Both the position numbers and the translations under genes were made by a program. A stretch of DNA of 64,000 nucleotides from Candidatus Eremiobacterota bacterium (GTDB taxonomy: Bacteria; Vulcanimicrobiota; CADAWZ01; Ess09-12): contig JAVHLM010000003.1 in assembly GCA_031082125.1 (NCBI GenBank), positions 186,001 through 250,000 on the forward strand, read 5' to 3'. This document shows, piece after piece, positions 60,187 through 64,000 of the stretch. Within the stretch, counting starts at the first letter, position 1. Each line of letters opens with the position of its first letter. Below the pieces are notes generated by a model that saw only the letters and a list, made by a program, of their open reading frames with translations, did not search any database and was not told where the DNA came from.

Positions 60187-60709
60187 GGATCCTGCTCATG
60201 GTTGCCTCGCAGTCCCTGCAGAAAAGAGAGCTTTTTCTGTCGGTGTCGTTCACGCTGTAGGAGAAATACATCACGCAGTCGCGGTGAAAGCAGTGCTTGA
60301 ATCCAAGGAGATGCCCCAGGGCATGGGATGCCTCCTTGAGGGTTCTCGAGAAAAGAAGGTTGGTATCATCGGGGCCTGTTGCAGGGGAAGGCAGGAACTC
60401 TGATATGGAAAGGATTCCCACCTTATCGGCCTGGCGGGAGTAATACATAAAGGCCGCCGTGTCATCATAGAGGTCAATGGCCGTGATGCCCAGACCAAAA
60501 ATCCCGTCATGGGGCAGACATTCCCTCAGTGTGTCACAAAGCCTGCTCACAAGGTATTTTCCCTTCGTTTCGTGGTAAGCCGCCAAGGGCACATCGAGAG
60601 GGCCAATGAGTGAGAACCGGAAGAGGAAGCGCTCCTCAAGGGCAGGGATGATGCCCGCCATAAGCCCCGCGTGAATGGTTCCGACCGTGATAAGATAAAC
60701 TGTTCCCAT
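60161..60709 (-). CDS. Archaemetzincin-like protein with altered catalytic motif
   Basis: 182 residues from the ATG at 60709 (an ATG at 60784 lies at the predicted transcription start, so it is unlikely). The C-terminal part fits archaemetzincin: HALGHLLGFKHC, then HRDCVMYFSYSVNDTDRKS and FCRDC, the family's second metal and Cys box. The catalytic motif should read HExxHxxGxxH; here the Glu codon is GCC (Ala), giving HALGH. All three zinc His remain. So metal may bind, but peptidase activity is unlikely. Divergent to the SCIFF-like peptide gene, with its own promoter. Confidence 0.82.
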   Translation of the reverse strand: MGTVYLITVGTIHAGLMAGIIPALEERFLFRFSLIGPLDVPLAAYHETKGKYLVSRLCDTLRECLPHDGIFGLGITAIDLYDDTAAFMYYSRQADKVGILSISEFLPSPATGPDDTNLLFSRTLKEASHALGHLLGFKHCFHRDCVMYFSYSVNDTDRKSSLFCRDCEATMSRILRNLQKAD

Positions 60710-60789
60710 GGTACCCACAGGGTGACAGGCTGCAGGAATTCGGCCCACCACCGTGAATATGATCGGGAAGAATGTTCCTGCCATTATTC

Positions 60790-60818
60790 ATTATACATGA
60801 TGGGCCCCGGGAGTGCAA
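60790..60818 (-). promoter_or_regulatory. Promoter of the archaemetzincin-like gene
   Basis: Minus strand TTGCAC (60818-60813), 17-base spacer, TATAAT (60795-60790). Start near 60783, giving a 74-base leader to the ATG at 60709. Confidence 0.7.
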
Positions 60819-60874
60819 GACTGCACCCTGGAGCGCGGGATTTCCATAGAAATATTGCATAAAGGAGCAAGGCC

Positions 60875-61036
60875 ATGAAATCAAAGGAAGAAAAACTGGA
60901 GCACATCACCATACTCGCCGAACCCTGGCCTCAGGAAGAGCTTACCGAGGAGTGCACGAAATGCGCCACCTCCTGCCAGTCGGCCTGCAAGACCTCGTGC
61001 ACCGTGGGAAACATTCCCTGTGAAAAGAGACGGTAG
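60875..61036 (+). CDS. SCIFF-like six-cysteine ranthipeptide precursor
   Basis: 53 residues, too short for usual gene calling. AAAGGAG precedes the ATG. The first 26 residues are charged and leader-like; the core has six Cys at 27, 30, 34, 38, 42, 49 (C-x2-C-x3-C-x3-C-x3-C-x6-C). The core string CQSACKTSCTV is the same as I remember for the SCIFF (six cysteines in forty-five residues) peptides of Clostridia, and the end NIPCE also matches. SCIFF peptides receive thioether links from a radical-SAM/SPASM enzyme. No such maturase is in this window, so it must lie elsewhere. Confidence 0.85.
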   Translation: MKSKEEKLEHITILAEPWPQEELTEECTKCATSCQSACKTSCTVGNIPCEKRR

Positions 61037-61041
61037 GACCC

Positions 61042-61536
61042 TCATTTGAAATCGTCCACGTCTTTCACATCAATATCATCCTTGAGCGGATCATCTCCCC
61101 CTGACGAGGAGCCCCCTCCTTGGGAGTCAACATAAACCGCCGCGGAAGAGGGCTCCCAGCGCACGGAGCACCCGAGAGCCTCTGACATGAACCTGAGTGG
61201 AACAAGGGTCCTCTCGTGATGGATGAAGGCTGGGATGGGCATGATTTTTGTTCTGCCGTTCACTTTGGCTTTTGTCGAGTTCACCACGATCACCACCTTG
61301 TGGTTTCCCCTTGCTGCCCTGACGGTGCCGGTGCTTTTCTCATAGGAGATTGCAGCCTTGAAGCGCTCAAGCACTCCCCGCAGCGGGACAAATATGGTGG
61401 CCTGGCTCATCATGGGGGGCACATCGGTCTTGATCTTTTTTCCATCGACGACAAGCTTGATATCCTGGCCTTCACACCGGGCAGCGGTAAATGCCAGGAG
61501 CAGGATTACAATTGCAACGAAGGGCCTGTAGTTCAT
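61042..61536 (-). CDS. Exported protein with copper amine oxidase N-terminal domain
   Basis: 164 residues from the ATG at 61536 (GGAGG 6 bases upstream). A signal peptide with a Cys after it (LLLAFTAARCEG), then one Cu_amine_oxidN1 domain (about 27-140): IKLVVDGKKIKTDVPPMM, IFVPLRGVLERFKA, and RTLVPLRFMSEALGCSVRWE. The domain is a surface-binding module in Firmicutes-like bacteria, not an oxidase. An acidic tail (DDPLKDDIDVKDVDDFK) follows. It ends 5 bases from the SCIFF-like gene, convergent. Confidence 0.85.
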   Translation of the reverse strand: MNYRPFVAIVILLLAFTAARCEGQDIKLVVDGKKIKTDVPPMMSQATIFVPLRGVLERFKAAISYEKSTGTVRAARGNHKVVIVVNSTKAKVNGRTKIMPIPAFIHHERTLVPLRFMSEALGCSVRWEPSSAAVYVDSQGGGSSSGGDDPLKDDIDVKDVDDFK

Positions 61537-61632
61537 CACTTGCCTCCTCTCACAGGGTGCTTATTTTATTATACCTCATTTTTTTCTCGTTCAAAAGGTG
61601 CCGGTTTCTCCATTGCCGCCACACCAAAAATA

Positions 61633-61658
61633 AAGGCCGTTGAGCGTTCAACAGCCTT
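61633..61658 (-). terminator. Terminator after the zinc-ribbon gene
   Basis: Stem AAGGCCGTTGA / TCAACAGCCTT (one mismatch, loop of 4). On the minus strand it is followed by TATTTTTGG. A second, weaker hairpin with T5 lies at 61690-61708, closer to the stop. Confidence 0.6.
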
Positions 61659-61731
61659 GTCTTTTAGGGTGAGGACCCTGACCCCCAAAAAGCGACCCTT
61701 GCGGGCTTCTTAATAAAAAATCGTGCCCGTG

Positions 61732-62031
61732 CTAGCCGGCCACTTCTAACTTGTCATAGCATTCACGGCAGTAAACAGGCTTTCCCTGGGTAGGCTTGAA
61801 TGGAACCTTTGTAGGTTTCTTGCAGGCCTCGCACACCACATCGATAAGTGGCTTGAATCCTTTCTGGCCGTGGTTTGTCTTGTTGTGTTTCCTCGATGCG
61901 CGGCATTGTGGACAGCGGACAGGTTCGTTCTCAAAACCCTTTTTCTCATAGAACTCCTGTTCACCGGCGGTAAAGGTAAACTCCTTGCCGCAATCCCGGC
62001 AGTTCAACATTTTGTCCTGAAATTCTGCCAA
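61732..62031 (-). CDS. Double zinc-ribbon protein
   Basis: 99 residues from a TTG at 62031, with AGGAGG 8 bases upstream. Two metal sites: NCRDCGKEF with CPQC (zf-trcl type) and VVCEACKKPTKVPFKPTQGKPVYCRECYD, a well-known CxxC-CxxC ribbon. Proteins with this layout are found next to translation or RNA genes in many candidate phyla; function unknown. It has its own promoter. Confidence 0.8.
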   Translation of the reverse strand: MAEFQDKMLNCRDCGKEFTFTAGEQEFYEKKGFENEPVRCPQCRASRKHNKTNHGQKGFKPLIDVVCEACKKPTKVPFKPTQGKPVYCRECYDKLEVAG

Positions 62032-62186
62032 CCCCGATTCCTCCTTACCAAATGATTCCGACCTGCATCACCCTGAAAAATCATGGCTGTTACGGTTTCT
62101 CAAGAGATGGTAAAAAAGTGGTCCTCCGCAAGTACCTCTCATTCTGCAACCATTGCAATGACTGAAGGATCTGCAAAGTCTTCCCT

Positions 62187-62215
62187 ATTATAGCATTAAA
62201 TTCTGCCTGCCGCAA
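62187..62215 (-). promoter_or_regulatory. Promoter of the zinc-ribbon gene
   Basis: Minus strand TTGCGG (62215-62210), 17-base spacer, TATAAT (62192-62187) preceded by TGC, an extended -10. Leader of about 150 bases to the TTG start. Confidence 0.75.
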
Positions 62216-62280
62216 GAGATTTTCGAAATTTTTCACAGGCCGTGGAAAAGAAAAGCATCAAAGAGAAGGGCACCGGCTCA

Positions 62281-62556
62281 TCAGAAACGCCAGAGCTCCA
62301 GCATAAGCCAGGCTTCTGCGAGCACGATGAAGGAGGCGATGACACAGAGGACCTTCCAGCGATAGGAAAGGTGCTGCTGGAAAAAGGCCAGAAGCAGCAT
62401 CAGGGAGATAAGCTGCATGATGGCAAGACGGCATGTGTTATGGGTGAGGTAAAAAAAGGGGATGTATTCCGGCCAGAGAAAGAGAAGGCCCAGGAAACAG
62501 AAAAAAAGCGTGATAGTGACCACATTGATATAGAAAATCACTTTTCGCCAGCTCAT
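62281..62556 (-). CDS. Small three-helix membrane protein
   Basis: 91 residues, with hydrophobic segments about 8-28, 43-62 and 68-88. ATG at 62556 with AGGATAGGG upstream. It begins 14 bases after the ftsH stop and should be cotranscribed. I do not recognise a family; a small regulator of FtsH or a neutral membrane protein are both possible. Confidence 0.55.
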   Translation of the reverse strand: MSWRKVIFYINVVTITLFFCFLGLLFLWPEYIPFFYLTHNTCRLAIMQLISLMLLLAFFQQHLSYRWKVLCVIASFIVLAEAWLMLELWRF

Positions 62557-62570
62557 CTGTTACCCTATCC

Positions 62571-64000
62571 TCATGACTCAAAGGCAAGGCGATTCGAGGA
62601 GTTTCCCTCGCCGAAGACATCCTTGAGGGAACCTTCCGGAGGCGTCGCGGCCTCCTGCTCCGAATCAGGCTCCTCTTCCGGCTTCTCTGCAGATTCCTCC
62701 CGGGAATCCCCCTCATCATCAAGGAGTCTGTCGAGCTCCTCCCCCTCGAGGACTTCTTTTTCAAGGAGCACTTCCACGATCTTCTCAAGATCGTTTCTAT
62801 GGCCGTTAAGAATCTCTTTCGCTCTCACGTAGGAGGAGTCAACTATGGCATGGACTTCATCGTCTATGGTGTTTCCCACGGACTCAGAGTAATTCCTGTC
62901 CTCCATGATGTCCCTTCCCAGAAATACCTGTTCATGCTTTTTCCCGTAGGTGAGGGGTCCGAGCTTTTCACTCATGCCGTACTTGGTGACAATGTTCCGC
63001 GCAATCTCCGTGCTCCTCTCCAGGTCATTGGAGGCGCCCGTGGTAAGCTCTCCGAAGACTATCTCCTCGGCGACTCTCCCCCCCAGGAGCTTGATAATCT
63101 CTGCCACGAGCTCTTTTTTGGATCGCAGGTGCTTGTCTTCTGCGGGCATGGTCCACGTGATGCCAAGCGCCATGCCGCGCGGCAGAATCGTCACTTTTCT
63201 CACCGGGTCGGCATCAGGGAGAAGCTTCGCTATGAGGGCATGCCCCGCTTCATGATAGGCCGTGACCTTCTTCTCCTTGTCGCTTATGATCCGGCTCTTG
63301 CGCTCAGGGCCTACAATGACCCTGTCGATGGCCTCCTCGCAGTCCGGCATCTCTATCTTCGACTTGTTGGTCCGGGCGGCCAGGAGGGCCGCCTCGTTGA
63401 GGAGATTCTCCAGATCGGCACCGGAGAAGCCCGGTGTCCTCCTCGCAATGATATCCAGATCCACCGTGGTATCAATCGGCTTGCCCCTTGAGTGGACCTT
63501 CAGGATGGCCTTGCGCCCCGCCACGTCGGGCTTGTCAACCACTACATGCCTGTCGAATCTTCCCGGGCGAAGGAGCGCCGGGTCCAGCACATCGGGCCTG
63601 TTGGTCGCGGCGAGGACTATCACGCCGTTGTTCGGCTCAAAACCATCCATCTCGACAAGGAGCTGGTTCAGCGTCTGCTCCCTCTCATCGTGGCCGCCGC
63701 CGAGGCCCGCGCCGCGCTGCCTTCCCACAGCATCTATCTCGTCCACGAAGACAATGCACGGCGCCGATTTCTTCGACTGCTCGAAGAGATCCCTCACCCT
63801 TGATGCTCCCACTCCCACAAACATCTCGACAAAATCAGAGCCGCTGATGTAAAAGAAGGGCACGCCGGCTTCACCGGCTATGGCCCGCCCAAGGAGCGTC
63901 TTTCCGGTTCCCGGCGCTCCAAGGAGCAGCACGCCCTTGGGTATCCTGGCTCCAAGAGCCTGGTATTTCTTGGGGTACTTCAGAAAGTCAACGACTTCCT
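62571..64000 (-). CDS. ftsH: ATP-dependent zinc metalloprotease FtsH (5' end outside the window)
   Basis: Membrane AAA+ protease that degrades misfolded membrane proteins. Only the C-terminal part lies in the window; the frame runs open past 64000 ([20 protein letters not shown]...). Visible: Walker A GAPGTGKT, Walker [36 protein letters not shown], the zinc motif AYHEAGHAL, and a C-terminal tail. The tail ends with an acidic Glu/Ser/Pro-rich stretch. It is the upstream gene of the small membrane protein. Confidence 0.97.
   Translation of the reverse strand, partial: EVVDFLKYPKKYQALGARIPKGVLLLGAPGTGKTLLGRAIAGEAGVPFFYISGSDFVEMFVGVGASRVRDLFEQSKKSAPCIVFVDEIDAVGRQRGAGLGGGHDEREQTLNQLLVEMDGFEPNNGVIVLAATNRPDVLDPALLRPGRFDRHVVVDKPDVAGRKAILKVHSRGKPIDTTVDLDIIARRTPGFSGADLENLLNEAALLAARTNKSKIEMPDCEEAIDRVIVGPERKSRIISDKEKKVTAYHEAGHALIAKLLPDADPVRKVTILPRGMALGITWTMPAEDKHLRSKKELVAEIIKLLGGRVAEEIVFGELTTGASNDLERSTEIARNIVTKYGMSEKLGPLTYGKKHEQVFLGRDIMEDRNYSESVGNTIDDEVHAIVDSSYVRAKEILNGHRNDLEKIVEVLLEKEVLEGEELDRLLDDEGDSREESAEKPEEEPDSEQEAATPPEGSLKDVFGEGNSSNRLAFES

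Overview
The window looks like chromosome from an uncultured diderm bacterium. It encodes a full inner- and outer-membrane type IV pilus apparatus (PilM-N-O-P-Q with a secretin, PilB, PilC, PilT, prepilin peptidase and two pilin-like proteins), so an outer membrane is expected. Much of the housekeeping content is typical of Firmicutes and relatives: GatCAB, type III pantothenate kinase, YqeG-type phosphatase, the DUF512-Der-PlsY order, and a SCIFF-like six-cysteine peptide. The mix fits a diderm lineage near the Terrabacteria (for example Eremiobacterota/Xenobia or similar candidate phyla). I cannot name the species. There are no rRNA or tRNA genes, insertion sequences or CRISPR arrays that I can see. 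Housekeeping promoters of the TTGxxx-17-TATAAT type are recognisable at several places.

1-15.1 kb (minus strand) is the pilus region: pilM-N-O-P-Q ending in a terminator, then prepilin peptidase plus an O-antigen-ligase-like TPR protein, a pilin with its own promoter and terminator, a group 3 type sigma factor, and pilB-pilT-(19-residue peptide)-pilC behind a strong promoter. 15.2-18.8 kb (minus) carries cell-envelope and repair genes (yqeG-like, udk, mltG, ruvX, recO). recO is split by an indel in a run of ten G. 18.8-26.6 kb (minus) is a bacterial microcompartment operon of the sugar-phosphate-utilizing (SPU) kind: PduL-type acyltransferase, two BMC-H, one BMC-T, an acylating aldehyde dehydrogenase, a PduS-like flavoprotein, an RpiB-like isomerase, and a deoxyribose-phosphate aldolase fused to an extra domain that also occurs as a separate protein in the same operon. 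The expected route is deoxyribose 5-phosphate -> glyceraldehyde 3-phosphate + acetaldehyde -> acetyl-CoA -> acetyl phosphate inside the shell.

26.7-38.7 kb (minus) holds a HEAT-repeat gene and then a long gene string read from coaX: class III aminotransferase, SRPBCC protein, acyl-ACP-reductase-like dehydrogenase, a 'quinate dehydrogenase'-like protein, greA, lysS, a mini-secretin, a zinc-ribbon protein, D-aminoacylase and a class A beta-lactamase-fold protein, closed by a terminator. The four genes between coaX and greA look like an uncharacterised pathway.

39.2-60.2 kb is mostly plus strand: two M16 peptidases (one active, one without the zinc motif), cmk, plsC, DUF512-der-plsY, a second PilT-like ATPase with an unknown partner, gatCAB, a degenerate MoeA-like fusion, a DUF2993 protein, and a purine operon (hpt ... 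purA) behind a consensus promoter. One pilin gene at 43.2 kb runs the other way. 60.2-64 kb holds an archaemetzincin-like protein whose catalytic Glu is replaced by Ala, a 53-residue SCIFF-type ranthipeptide precursor, a copper-amine-oxidase-N domain protein, a double zinc ribbon protein, a small membrane protein, and the 3' part of ftsH, which runs off the window.
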